A DNA stretch of 63,787 nucleotides, taken from assembly GCA_902497095.1 (NCBI GenBank), contig CABVDD010000006.1, positions 1 through 63,787 of the forward strand. The letters run 5' to 3'. How positions within the stretch are numbered: position 1 is the first letter of the stretch; every line of letters starts with the position of its first letter. The notes below the pieces were generated by a model that saw only the letters and a list, made by a program, of their open reading frames with translations, ran no database searches and had not been told where the DNA came from. This DNA comes from an uncultured Faecalicoccus sp. (lineage in GTDB: Bacteria; Bacillota_I; Bacilli_A; Erysipelotrichales; Erysipelotrichaceae). This document shows positions 7,462-16,251 of this stretch, piece by piece. The position numbers and the translations under genes were made by a program.

Positions 7462-10047
7462 ATGCTTGAAGTCAGACATCTTGTTAAAGATTATGATACA
7501 GGAAATAATATAGTACATGCCTTAAAGGATATATCCTTGACATTTCGTGATAGCGAATTTGTTTCTATTTTAGGACAAAGTGGGTGTGGAAAAACAACTT
7601 TTTTAAATATTATTGGTGGCCTTGATCAATATACCAGTGGAGATTTGATCATCAATGGACGCTCTACTAAGAATTATACGGATAAAGATTGGGATACCTA
7701 TCGTAATCATCGTGTTGGATTTGTATTCCAAAGTTATAACTTGATCATGCATCAAAGTGTTTTAAGCAATGTAGAACTTGCGCTGACATTAAGCGGTGTA
7801 GGTAAACAAGAGCGAAGAAAAAGAGCCATTGCGGTATTAGAAAAAGTCGGGTTGGCCGATCAATTGGATAAAAAGCCAACTCAGATGTCGGGTGGACAAA
7901 TGCAGCGTGTGGCCATTGCCAGAGCTTTGGTCAATGATCCGGAAATTCTTTTGGCTGATGAACCTACCGGAGCGCTTGATTCTAAGACCAGTGTGCAGAT
8001 CATGGATCTGTTAAAGGAAATCGCAAAAGATCGTCTGGTCATCATGGTTACGCATAATCCGGAATTGGCAAAAAAGTATTCTACTCGTATTATTTCATTA
8101 TTTGATGGAGTCATTCAAGATGACAGTAATCCAGTGGATGCCAAAGAGATCACGCCATCCAAAGAAACATTAAAAAAGCCAAGTATGTCATTTAAGACAG
8201 CCCTTTCTTTAAGTTTGAACAACTTGATGACCAAAAAAGGAAGAACGATTCTAACCAGTTTTGCGGGAAGTATTGGTATTATAGGAATTGCCTTGATTTT
8301 ATCTTTATCTAATGGGGTACAGACTTATATCAATCAAGTTGAAAACGATACGATGGCAAGTTATCCGATTGAAATCCAGGATAGTACGATGGATATGTCT
8401 AGCATGATGGAAACCATGATGAACATGACCTCTGATAAGAAACAAGAAAAAAAGAAGGATGAAGTAACATCCATGCCTTATATCAACGATATCTTAAATT
8501 CTATTTCCAATTCATCACAAAACAATCTTTCGGCATTTAAGTCTTATTTAGAAAGTGATGATGGAAAAGAGTTAATGGATCAAACCAAAGCAGTAGAATA
8601 TGAATATGGTTTGAATCTTCATGTTTATAATGATTTAGGAGATAAAGGTTTGGTACAAGTCAGTCCTAACGGATTATTAGATCGTCTAGGATTTTCTGAT
8701 TTAATGAATCTACAAAACCAGTTTATGTCATCCTCTTCTTCGATGATGTCAAATGAAGTATGGCTGGCTTTACCGGAAAGTCAAACACTTAGAGAAGATG
8801 AATTTGAACTGGTAAAAGGTCAATGGCCAAGTTCATACAATGAAGTGGTCATAGAAGTAAACGACCAAAATGAAATTTCAGATTATGTACTTTATTCTTT
8901 AGGTTTAATGGATCAGGATGAATTGGTTGATAACTATAATCAACTTTTAGCTGGAAATACGGATAAGATCGAAACTAGTCAAAGTGTAAGTTATAGCTAT
9001 GATGATCTATTGAATACAATATTTAAACTAGTACCTAATAGTAGTTTATACCATAAAGTCAATGGGGTATGGATCGATGGTTCGGATGATGAAGATTATG
9101 TAAAAGATATTGTTGATAAAGCAGAGGATGTTCGTATTGTAGGTATTATTCGTCCAGCGGATTCAACTGTCTCCAAAAGTACGATGGGCGGTGTTTATTA
9201 CTCACAGGAAATGCAGGATCATATGATTGAGCTTTGTTCACAATCGGAGATCGTACAAGATCAAATGCAGAATCCAGATACAAATGTGTTTACAGGCATG
9301 CCTTTTTCGAATGGAGAAGAAATGTCATTAAAAGATTTAACACCGGAACAACAGTTGGCCATGGCTTCTATGTCGCAAGAAGAACTGATGGCTTATATGA
9401 GCACCTATAACGATAATTTAAATGCGACATATGAATCCAACTTACAAAAACTAGGTTATATTGATATCAATGATCCAACGAAGATCAGTATATATGCCAA
9501 AGATTTTGAAAGTAAGGAAGTTATCAGTGATTTGATCAACGAATACAATGAAAAACAGAAAAAAGAAGGCGATATTGCCAATGTCATTACTTATAATGAT
9601 TTTATAGGTATGATGTTGTCGAGTGTCAGCACCGTCATCAATATGATTTCTTATGTATTGATTAGCTTTGTATCCGTATCTTTGATCGTCTCTAGTATCA
9701 TGATTGGTATCATTACGTATATTTCAGTTTTGGAAAGAACAAAGGAAATCGGAATTTTAAGAGCTATTGGTGCTTCTAAAAAAGATATATCCCATGTCTT
9801 TAATGCGGAGACATTTATTATTGGATTAGCAAGTGGATGTATTGGTATTTTGATCACAGTTTTATTAAATATCCCTATCAGCATGATCGTAGAGAATTTA
9901 ACAGGGGTTTCTCATATCGCCAGCCTTCCTTGGCAAGGCGGATTGATCTTGATTTTGATTAGTTTGATATTAACGGTTATTGCCGGATTGATTCCAAGTC
10001 GTTTTGCCTCTAAAAAAGATCCGGTTGAAGCCTTACGCAGTGAATAG
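7462..10047 (+). CDS. ABC exporter, ATPase fused to FtsX/MacB-type permease
   Basis: One 861-residue chain joins an N-terminal ATPase (about 1-225; Walker A 'GQSGCGKT' at 38-45, signature 'MSGGQMQRVAIARAL', Walker B 'LLADEPTGALD') to an FtsX-type permease. The first membrane helix is near residues 265-285. A large external domain of roughly 420 residues follows, then three helices near 715-850 that end in 'PSRFASKKDPVEALRSE', typical of MacB-like permeases. Such mechanotransmission transporters handle peptides, antibiotics or lipoproteins. The external domain holds several Met-rich stretches, notably near residues 308-326. No partner regulator is adjacent. Confidence 0.88.
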   Translation: MLEVRHLVKDYDTGNNIVHALKDISLTFRDSEFVSILGQSGCGKTTFLNIIGGLDQYTSGDLIINGRSTKNYTDKDWDTYRNHRVGFVFQSYNLIMHQSVLSNVELALTLSGVGKQERRKRAIAVLEKVGLADQLDKKPTQMSGGQMQRVAIARALVNDPEILLADEPTGALDSKTSVQIMDLLKEIAKDRLVIMVTHNPELAKKYSTRIISLFDGVIQDDSNPVDAKEITPSKETLKKPSMSFKTALSLSLNNLMTKKGRTILTSFAGSIGIIGIALILSLSNGVQTYINQVENDTMASYPIEIQDSTMDMSSMMETMMNMTSDKKQEKKKDEVTSMPYINDILNSISNSSQNNLSAFKSYLESDDGKELMDQTKAVEYEYGLNLHVYNDLGDKGLVQVSPNGLLDRLGFSDLMNLQNQFMSSSSSMMSNEVWLALPESQTLREDEFELVKGQWPSSYNEVVIEVNDQNEISDYVLYSLGLMDQDELVDNYNQLLAGNTDKIETSQSVSYSYDDLLNTIFKLVPNSSLYHKVNGVWIDGSDDEDYVKDIVDKAEDVRIVGIIRPADSTVSKSTMGGVYYSQEMQDHMIELCSQSEIVQDQMQNPDTNVFTGMPFSNGEEMSLKDLTPEQQLAMASMSQEELMAYMSTYNDNLNATYESNLQKLGYIDINDPTKISIYAKDFESKEVISDLINEYNEKQKKEGDIANVITYNDFIGMMLSSVSTVINMISYVLISFVSVSLIVSSIMIGIITYISVLERTKEIGILRAIGASKKDISHVFNAETFIIGLASGCIGILITVLLNIPISMIVENLTGVSHIASLPWQGGLILILISLILTVIAGLIPSRFASKKDPVEALRSE

Positions 10048-10054
10048 AGTTTTG

Positions 10055-10087
10055 AGAGTTAAGCGTTGTGCTTAGCTCTTTTTTTAT
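10055..10087 (+). terminator. Terminator after the ATPase-FtsX gene
   Basis: A 10-bp stem (10055-10064 with 10070-10079, one wobble), 5-nt loop, then seven or more T. Confidence 0.85.
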
Positions 10088-10099
10088 AAAAAGAATTAC

Positions 10100-10130
10100 T
10101 TGACAATCTCAAACCGGGGGGGGGTAAAAT
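10100..10130 (+). promoter_or_regulatory. Promoter with G9 tract in its spacer (putative phase-variable switch)
   Basis: A perfect TTGACA (10100-10105) and TAAAAT (10125-10130) are 19 bp apart. The spacer contains nine consecutive G at 10116-10124, directly next to the -10 box. Loss of one or two G would bring the spacing to the favoured 17-18 bp. In other bacteria such tracts switch surface genes by slipped-strand replication. The downstream gene encodes a secreted protein. Confidence 0.7.
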
Positions 10131-10156
10131 TTAAAAGTGTATAAAGGAGTTATATT

Positions 10157-11453
10157 ATGAAGAAAATTATAAAAACGGTTTTAACTAGTACAACATGTAT
10201 CTCGTTGCTTTGTTCAACAGGAATAGGTGTATATGCTTTAGAAAATGAAGAAAGTACAAATTCAGAAGAAACTACAGTAGAACAAACTTCACCTATAAAA
10301 ATAGAAATAAATACTAATAATGAGACGACAGAAAAACAACCAGTTTCAGCTGAAGAAACGAGAGAGAATAGTGATGAGCTAGAAGATGAGAAACAACCTG
10401 CAGGGTATAATGAAGCAGAAATGAATTCAAATGAAATCTCTGCGCTAGAAAGTCCTGACTTGGAATATAACGAGATTTATAGTTTTCGGTACATCTATAT
10501 TGATTCGGTATCCGGACAAATATTGAAAGAATATGCTTTTGAAGCTTCTCTTTCTCCAGATATTTTTTCTCTAGATAAAATTAGAGATGAGCAGGTTCCA
10601 GATGGATATGGATTAGAACCGACTCCGGGGATGGTTTGGGGACCTTGGAGGTACTTTTACATTTTATGTGCAGAAAGAAAGTGGAAACTATGAAGGCGAT
10701 AGTGATTACAGAGATATCACAATAAGATTTGTTGATGCACAAAGTAATGAACTTATTGGAGAAAGAAAAACTCCTTTTCCTTCCAAGTTTGAATATGTAA
10801 CAGATGCTCGATTTGTAGATGGATTTCTTTTTCTTTATGAAGAAGGATATTTTACAAACGAAAGTATTTGGAAAATAGAAAATGATAGTATAACAGTGCA
10901 TGTTCAAAAAATAGGTGATTCGACAAACGAACATAGATTTAGTTTTAATTTTCTATCAGATTCTAAAATAATTAAAATGGATGGATTAGTGTTTGAAGAA
11001 TTAGATATAAATAAAGATAATAAAATTGATTCTAAAGAATTAAAGAAAATTTTACCTCAAGGATATCAGCTAGATAATGTATACAACGTTGATATGATCT
11101 TTTTTGAATTATGCAGGGATAATGAGGGAGATTATGTAAAATCAAGTCCTGATCTTTCTAGCTATAATCCTTCATATAGTCATATTCTTATAAAAAAAGT
11201 GGAAGATCCATCGGATACAGATTCATCAGATGATAAAACAGATACTTCAAATTCAGATGAATCAAGAGAAGATAATAATCTTGATAATACAAAGAAAGAA
11301 ACTTCTGTAAAAGAAGTATCAAGTCAGCAAAAAGAGAAGTCTACCAAAACAGCGTATGGAACAAATCCAATCATATGGACTGGGTTGATGTCACTTGCTT
11401 TAGTAATTGGTATTGGTATGATTGCGCGTTATAAATCTAAATCGAATTCATAA
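10157..11453 (+). pseudogene. Secreted, membrane-anchored surface protein with frameshift
   Basis: The 5' frame (10157-10693) encodes a signal peptide with likely cleavage after 'GVYA', an acidic Thr/Glu-rich linker, and the first of about three similar beta-rich modules. The frame then ends, and the +1 frame (open from 10617 to 11453) continues with 'GGTFTFYVQKES', two more modules, an Asp/Ser-rich linker, one membrane helix and a short basic tail. One extra base in a G4 run near 10627 or 10637 explains the break. The third module contains an EF-hand-like loop (DINKDNKIDSKE). No LPxTG is present. AAAGGAG precedes ATG 10157. Function unknown; adhesion is a guess. Confidence 0.75.
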
Positions 11454-11458
11454 AAAGT

Positions 11459-11488
11459 AAGAACCTGGTAAAAAATCAGGTTCTTTTT
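11459..11488 (+). terminator. Terminator after the surface protein gene
   Basis: A perfect 9-bp stem (11459-11467 with 11477-11485) with a 9-nt loop and a T-run. Confidence 0.88.
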
Positions 11489-11555
11489 GTTACATAGTCT
11501 TTACATTGAAAACGCATACATTTCAGTGAAAAAGCATTTAAATTTTATGAAAAAG

Positions 11556-11564
11556 TGATATACT
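11556..11564 (+). promoter_or_regulatory. Extended -10 element of the glycogen operon
   Basis: TG followed one base later by TATACT (11559-11564), about 42 bp before glgC. The -35 region is weak. Confidence 0.45.
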
Positions 11565-11605
11565 TTTAGTTAAGTAGGACGCTTATATTATATAGGAGGA
11601 TGAGT

Positions 11606-12745
11606 ATGGAACAAAATAATATGCTCGCAATGATTTTAGCGGGCGGGCGTGGTACGCGTTTATTGGATTTGACTAAGAAAAACGCAAAACCTGCCGTTTA
11701 TTTCGGTGGTAAGTATCGAATCATCGATTTTCCTTTGAGCAACTGTGCAAATTCAGGAATTAAAGTCGTAGGTGTTTTGACACAGTATGAGTCGGTAATG
11801 TTGAATGCATATGCCGGAGCTGGTCAACGCTGGGGATTAGATACAAGAGGCAGTGGTGTATATGTATTGCCACCGCGTGAAAAAGATGGAACAAAGTTTG
11901 ATGTATACCAAGGTACAGCAGATGCCATCACACAGAATATTGATTTTATTGATACATTTGATCCGGAACATGTATTGATTCTTTCAGGAGATCATATTTA
12001 TAAAATGGATTATGCGGATATGCTTTCTTTACATAAAGAAAGTGGCGCGGCTTGTACAATTGCCGTACTTCCGGTTCCTATGAAAGAGGCTAGTCGTTTT
12101 GGAATCATGAATACGGATGAAGAAGGTCGTATTGTTGAGTTTGAAGAAAAACCAGAACATCCAAAATCTAATCTGGCTAGTATGGGTATTTATATCTTCA
12201 ACTGGAAAGATCTGCGTAAAGAATTAATTGCGGATATGAATGTTGAAGGAAGTCATCATGATTTTGGTAAAGATATTATTCCTTCTTTCTTAAATCAGGG
12301 TAAAAAGTTACAAGCTTATAAATTTGAAGGATACTGGAAAGATGTAGGAACTATCGATTCATTGTGGGAAGCCAATATGGATTTGCTTACAAAGTCAAAT
12401 GAGTTGAATCTGGATGATCCTGAATGGAAAATTTACACAGAAGACATTCCAACACTTCCACATTATGTATCTCCTACGGGTTCTGTAAAGAATTGTTACA
12501 TTAATCAGGGAGCTATCATCAAAGGACATGTAGAAGGTTCTGTTTTGTTCCACAATGTTACAGTAGATAAAGATGCGGTCGTTCAACAGGCGGTATTGAT
12601 GCCGGGTGTCAGTGTTGGAGAAGGCGCTAAAGTGTATCGTGCTATTGTGGCAGACGGTGTAAAAATTGACCCAGGTGCTGTTGTGGGATCACCGGACAGC
12701 GAAGAAATCGCGTTGATTTCTAAACGCGTAAAGAAAGGGGAGTAA
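11606..12745 (+). CDS. glgC: Glucose-1-phosphate adenylyltransferase, catalytic subunit
   Basis: GlgC makes ADP-glucose from ATP and glucose 1-phosphate, the committed step of bacterial glycogen synthesis. The N-terminal nucleotide-binding loop 'LAGGRGTRLLDLTKKNAKP' is intact, as are 'IIDFPLSNCANSGI' and 'LSGDHIYKMDY'. The C-terminal third is a left-handed beta-helix typical of the family. I chose ATG 11606 because AGGAGG (11594-11599) touches the upstream ATG at 11600 and is spaced 6 nt from this one. Length (379 residues) fits. It heads the operon glgC-glgD-glgA. Confidence 0.96.
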   Translation: MEQNNMLAMILAGGRGTRLLDLTKKNAKPAVYFGGKYRIIDFPLSNCANSGIKVVGVLTQYESVMLNAYAGAGQRWGLDTRGSGVYVLPPREKDGTKFDVYQGTADAITQNIDFIDTFDPEHVLILSGDHIYKMDYADMLSLHKESGAACTIAVLPVPMKEASRFGIMNTDEEGRIVEFEEKPEHPKSNLASMGIYIFNWKDLRKELIADMNVEGSHHDFGKDIIPSFLNQGKKLQAYKFEGYWKDVGTIDSLWEANMDLLTKSNELNLDDPEWKIYTEDIPTLPHYVSPTGSVKNCYINQGAIIKGHVEGSVLFHNVTVDKDAVVQQAVLMPGVSVGEGAKVYRAIVADGVKIDPGAVVGSPDSEEIALISKRVKKGE

Positions 12746-12751
12746 TCGACG

Positions 12752-13867
12752 ATGTGTAACGCATTAGGTATTGTGACTTACAATGACCCGAATGTTTATG
12801 TAAGGGGTCTTCAAAAATATCGCCCGATTGCGGCATTTAATTTTATTGGACGTTATCGTTTAGTGGATTTTCCATTGTCTAATATGGCAAATTCAGGGAT
12901 TCATGATATTAAAGTTTTTGTCAATGGAAATCCTCGTTCTTTGATTGATCATATTGGCAGTGGTCGTCAATATAATATCAACTCAAAACATGGAAAAATT
13001 GAATTGATTCCATTGTATAGAGAAGATGGATCGGTTAAATATGTATCTGATGTACAAAGTTATTATGATCAGCTGTATTCTATTGAACAAAATACAAACG
13101 ATTATGTAATTATTGCACCTGTTAATATGATTTATATGGCTAACTATTCGAATTTGTTGGATCAGCATATCGAAAGTGGTGCAGAAATTACGATGTTATA
13201 TCAAAATGTAGACAATGCCAAAGATCATTACATCAATTGTGATGTCATTCAGATGAACCGTCAAAAGGGTGTTTTGAGCATTGAAAGCAATTTAGGAAAT
13301 TATAAAAATCGTCAATTGTCTTTGCAGACTTATATCATGTCAAAAGAAATCTTTATTTCTCTTGTAAAAGAAGCAACGAAAGTCAGCAGTATGTACTGGT
13401 TTAAGGATATCGTCAACGATCATTGTAAAGATATGGATATTCGTGGAGTTAATTTCCGTGGCGGTGTATATTGTATCAATGATTTGAAATCTTATTTTGA
13501 CAGTAATATGGCTATTTTAGATGAAGCGAATATGCGAGAATTTTCTAATCCGAAGTGGCCGGCCTATACAAGAACAAATGACAGTGCACCAGCCATTTAT
13601 CTAAATGGAGGAAGTGCTGTAGGTTCTCTTGTATCTAACAGTTGTGAAGTACATGGTCAAGTTGTGAATTCTATTGTAGGTCGTTCTTGTACGATTGGAA
13701 AAAATGCAGTGGTAGAAAATTGTTTGATTATGCCGGGTGTTACAATTGGAGATAATGCGGTATTAAAGAATGTGATCGTGGATAAATATACTAAGATCGT
13801 TAAGAAAAAAGATCTGGCAGGTACAGATGAGGAACCGTTGTACATTGGAAGAAGGGAGAATATCTAA
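12752..13867 (+). CDS. glgD: GlgD, regulatory ADP-glucose pyrophosphorylase subunit
   Basis: This 371-residue paralogue of GlgC keeps the fold ('GRYRLVDFPLSNMANSGI', C-terminal beta-helix) but lacks the GGxGxRL nucleotide loop at its N-terminus, which starts instead with 'MCNALGIVTYNDPN'. In Bacillota, GlgD is a non-catalytic partner that raises GlgC activity in a heterotetramer. It begins 6 bp after glgC and overlaps glgA by one base, so the three subunits are made together. Confidence 0.95.
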   Translation: MCNALGIVTYNDPNVYVRGLQKYRPIAAFNFIGRYRLVDFPLSNMANSGIHDIKVFVNGNPRSLIDHIGSGRQYNINSKHGKIELIPLYREDGSVKYVSDVQSYYDQLYSIEQNTNDYVIIAPVNMIYMANYSNLLDQHIESGAEITMLYQNVDNAKDHYINCDVIQMNRQKGVLSIESNLGNYKNRQLSLQTYIMSKEIFISLVKEATKVSSMYWFKDIVNDHCKDMDIRGVNFRGGVYCINDLKSYFDSNMAILDEANMREFSNPKWPAYTRTNDSAPAIYLNGGSAVGSLVSNSCEVHGQVVNSIVGRSCTIGKNAVVENCLIMPGVTIGDNAVLKNVIVDKYTKIVKKKDLAGTDEEPLYIGRRENI

Positions 13868-15312
13868 TGGCATCAATTTTAATGGTTGCAGGTGAAGGTC
13901 TTCCTTTTATAAAAACCGGTGGACTGGCAGATGTAATTGGTTCTTTGCCAACGGCATTGACTCAACAAGGGCATGAAGTAAAAGTGGTTATGCCGCTTTA
14001 TAAAAAGATTGCGGAAAAGTACATGGATGAGCTTTATTTTGATTGTGAATTTTCTGTATCAATTGCTTACCATGAAGTGCCAGTACGTGTTTATTCTAAA
14101 ATGGAAGGTGATGTTTGCTTTTTCTTCATACAACATCAAGGCTATTTTGAAAGAGATACTTTGTATGGGTATGACGATGATGGAGAACGTTTTGCGTATT
14201 TCCAAAAGGCAGTTATTGAGATGCTTAACCAATTAAATTATTGGCCAAACATCATTCATTGTCATGATTGGCATACAGGAATGATTCCATGTATGGTAAA
14301 GGAAACACATGATAATGATGCTCGTTATCGTAGTATTCGTTTTGTATACACGATTCATAATTTAGCATATCAAGGAAACTTTGGTCCGGAAATGTTAGAT
14401 AGCTGTTTAGGCTTACCATATTATTTGCTTGATAATGGAAATGTACGTTTTGATGGCGGAATTTCATTTATGAAATCAGGCATATTGTATGCAGATAAAG
14501 TTACGACAGTATCTCCAACGTATGCGCAGGAGATCTTAACACCTCAATATGGTGAGCATCTGGAAGCTGTTTTGAATATGCGTAAATATGATTTATGGGG
14601 AATCGTAAACGGAATTGATATCAATCTGTGGAACCCGAAAACAGATCCGGAAATTCCTTATCATTTTGATAAGGTCAATATTGAAAAACAGAAAAAACAA
14701 AACAAATTGGCTTTACAAAAAGAATTGGGATTAGAACAAAAAGAAGATGTAATGTTAGTAGGATGTGTCAGTCGTTTGACTTGGCAAAAAGGATTCTACT
14801 TGATGATGGAGCAATTAGATGCTTTATGTGCGGCTCCTATCCAACTCGTTATTTTGGGAAGTGGAGAAAGTCAGATTGAAAATAAGTTTAGAGATCTGGA
14901 AAATGGCAATAAAGGAAAGATTTGTTTCTATTATGGCTATAACGAAAGCTTGGCTCATCGAATCTATGCGGCCAGTGATTTGTTCTTGATGCCATCCTTG
15001 TTTGAACCATGTGGAATTTCTCAGTTGTGCTCAATGCGCTATGGAACGCTTCCATTAGTACGTGAAACCGGAGGCTTAAAAGATACTGTAAATCCATATA
15101 ACGAATATGATAAGAGCGGAAATGGTTTCAGCTTTGAACACTATGATTCAAATGAATTGATCAACACATTGTATTATGCGATCGATGTTTATTATAACCG
15201 TAAGGAAGATTGGAAGATCTTACAGACGAATGCATTAAATACAGATGTTAGTTGGGCCAATAGTGCTAAAACATATTCATTATTGTATGATGAGTTGATG
15301 TCTAATTCATGA
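13867..15312 (+). CDS. glgA: Glycogen synthase (ADP-glucose)
   Basis: The 481-residue GT5 glycosyltransferase extends alpha-1,4-glucan from ADP-glucose. The N-terminal 'PFIKTGGLADVIGSLP' has the KxGGL substrate loop, and the C-terminal domain has 'SRLTWQKGFYLMM' and 'FLMPSLFEPCGISQL' with the conserved Glu of retaining GT-B enzymes. Its start shares a base with the glgD stop. Branching enzyme and phosphorylase genes are not in the window. Confidence 0.96.
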   Translation: MASILMVAGEGLPFIKTGGLADVIGSLPTALTQQGHEVKVVMPLYKKIAEKYMDELYFDCEFSVSIAYHEVPVRVYSKMEGDVCFFFIQHQGYFERDTLYGYDDDGERFAYFQKAVIEMLNQLNYWPNIIHCHDWHTGMIPCMVKETHDNDARYRSIRFVYTIHNLAYQGNFGPEMLDSCLGLPYYLLDNGNVRFDGGISFMKSGILYADKVTTVSPTYAQEILTPQYGEHLEAVLNMRKYDLWGIVNGIDINLWNPKTDPEIPYHFDKVNIEKQKKQNKLALQKELGLEQKEDVMLVGCVSRLTWQKGFYLMMEQLDALCAAPIQLVILGSGESQIENKFRDLENGNKGKICFYYGYNESLAHRIYAASDLFLMPSLFEPCGISQLCSMRYGTLPLVRETGGLKDTVNPYNEYDKSGNGFSFEHYDSNELINTLYYAIDVYYNRKEDWKILQTNALNTDVSWANSAKTYSLLYDELMSNS

Positions 15313-15719
15313 GAGTTGGTGTCAGTGCCTGTCTTCTTGGCCAAAAATGTCGGTATGATGGATCAGATTGTAAAAGAGAAAAGCTGATGGAGTTGCTTGC
15401 CAGTCATGAAGTCATACCTGTATGCCCAGAGTGTTTAGCAGGTTTTTCAGTTCCAAGAGAGCCGATTGAAATACAAAATGGTAAAATTATCTCTAAATCG
15501 AAAAAGGATTTAACGCAAGACTTAGAATTGGGTGTACAAAAAGCCATGCAACTTTTAAAAGAACAAGAAGTAGAAATGGTAATTTTAAAAAATAAATCAC
15601 CAAGTTGTGGGGCAAACTGGATTTATGATGGAAACTTTTGTGGCCATCTGGTTCAAGGAGATGGATTCTTTGTCAAAGCTCTTAAGAAGAATGGTTTTTT
15701 CATTCTTCAAGTTGACTGA
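15309..15719 (+). CDS. DUF523 family protein
   Basis: A 136-residue cysteine-rich protein with the three signature blocks of DUF523 (YbbK-like): 'SACLLGQKCRYDG', 'PVCPECLAGFSVPREP' and 'KNKSPSCGANWIYDG'. The spacing of the cysteines suggests metal or Fe-S binding, but no function is established for the family. It overlaps glgA by four bases (ATGA), so it is co-translated with the glycogen genes. Whether it has a role in that pathway is unknown. Confidence 0.88.
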   Translation: MRVGVSACLLGQKCRYDGSDCKREKLMELLASHEVIPVCPECLAGFSVPREPIEIQNGKIISKSKKDLTQDLELGVQKAMQLLKEQEVEMVILKNKSPSCGANWIYDGNFCGHLVQGDGFFVKALKKNGFFILQVD

Positions 15720-15726
15720 AATTGTA

Positions 15727-15755
15727 TTGATTTATTATCAGAAATGGACTAAAAT
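15727..15755 (+). promoter_or_regulatory. Promoter of the HPr gene
   Basis: TTGATT (15727-15732), 17-bp spacer and TAAAAT (15750-15755). The start of transcription would be near 15762, with AGGAGG before ATG 15788. Confidence 0.65.
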
Positions 15756-15787
15756 ATTTTTAGATTTACTTTAGGAGGATATTTATA

Positions 15788-16054
15788 ATGAAACAAGTTA
15801 CTGTAACTGTAGTTGATCCAGTAGGATTACATGCTCGTCCTGCCACTGTGGCTGTAAATGCTGCCAGCAAATTTAAAAGTGAAATCAACGTGGCTTTCAA
15901 AGGACGTGAAGTAAACATGAAATCTATCATGGGTGTTATGTCTTTAGGAATCCCAACACAGTCTGAAATTACAATCAGCTGCTCTGGTGAAGACGAAGAA
16001 GAAGCAATTGCTGCTATCGAAGAAGTACTTCGCGCACAAAAAATCATTGCTTAA
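15788..16054 (+). CDS. ptsH: HPr phosphocarrier protein of the PTS
   Basis: An 88-residue HPr. His15 in 'GLHARPAT' accepts phosphate from enzyme I and passes it to sugar-specific EIIA proteins. Ser46 in 'MKSIMGVMSLGI' is the regulatory site phosphorylated by HPr kinase in Gram-positive bacteria, linking sugar uptake to catabolite control. It has its own promoter and terminator, and no ptsI follows, so the usual ptsHI pair is split here. Confidence 0.96.
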   Translation: MKQVTVTVVDPVGLHARPATVAVNAASKFKSEINVAFKGREVNMKSIMGVMSLGIPTQSEITISCSGEDEEEAIAAIEEVLRAQKIIA

Positions 16055-16060
16055 TGTATA

Positions 16061-16084
16061 AAAAAAGCCGAAAGGCTTTTTTTT
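16061..16084 (+). terminator. Terminator after ptsH
   Basis: A 9-bp stem closed by a GAAA tetraloop (16070-16073) and followed by T residues. Confidence 0.9.
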
Positions 16085-16167
16085 GCCTTTTTAAACTATA
16101 AATACTATTTAGACACAATGGAAAATTTGTACACAATTTGAAAGATATTGAAAAAGGTAATTATAAA

Positions 16168-16215
16168 TTGAAAAAAATTTTCACAGCGGTATAATAAGAA
16201 TATATTTTGTGAAAA
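16168..16215 (+). promoter_or_regulatory. Promoter and inverted repeat ahead of the DUF969 operon
   Basis: TTGAAA (16168-16173) and TATAAT (16190-16195) are 16 bp apart. A perfect inverted repeat TTTTCACA (16178-16185) / TGTGAAAA (16208-16215) brackets the -10 box and the expected start point, which fits an operator for an unknown repressor. Confidence 0.6.
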
Positions 16216-16251
16216 TCTTCGCAGAGTTAATAATAAGGAGGGAGAAACTTT

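Noticed and set aside
8388..8470. Coding repeat in the Met-rich loop as a slippage site
   Set aside because: The codons vary and no uniform tandem unit is present, so phase variation there is not supported.
10581..10934. Minus-strand ORF across the frameshift of the surface protein
   Set aside because: Composition is that of an antisense shadow (Phe, Ile, Tyr-rich), no start signal, and the plus strand explains the region.
11353..11451. LPxTG sortase signal in the surface protein
   Set aside because: A helix and basic tail are present, but no LPxTG; 'KTAYGTN' before the helix is only loosely like a sorting motif, so I call it a membrane anchor.
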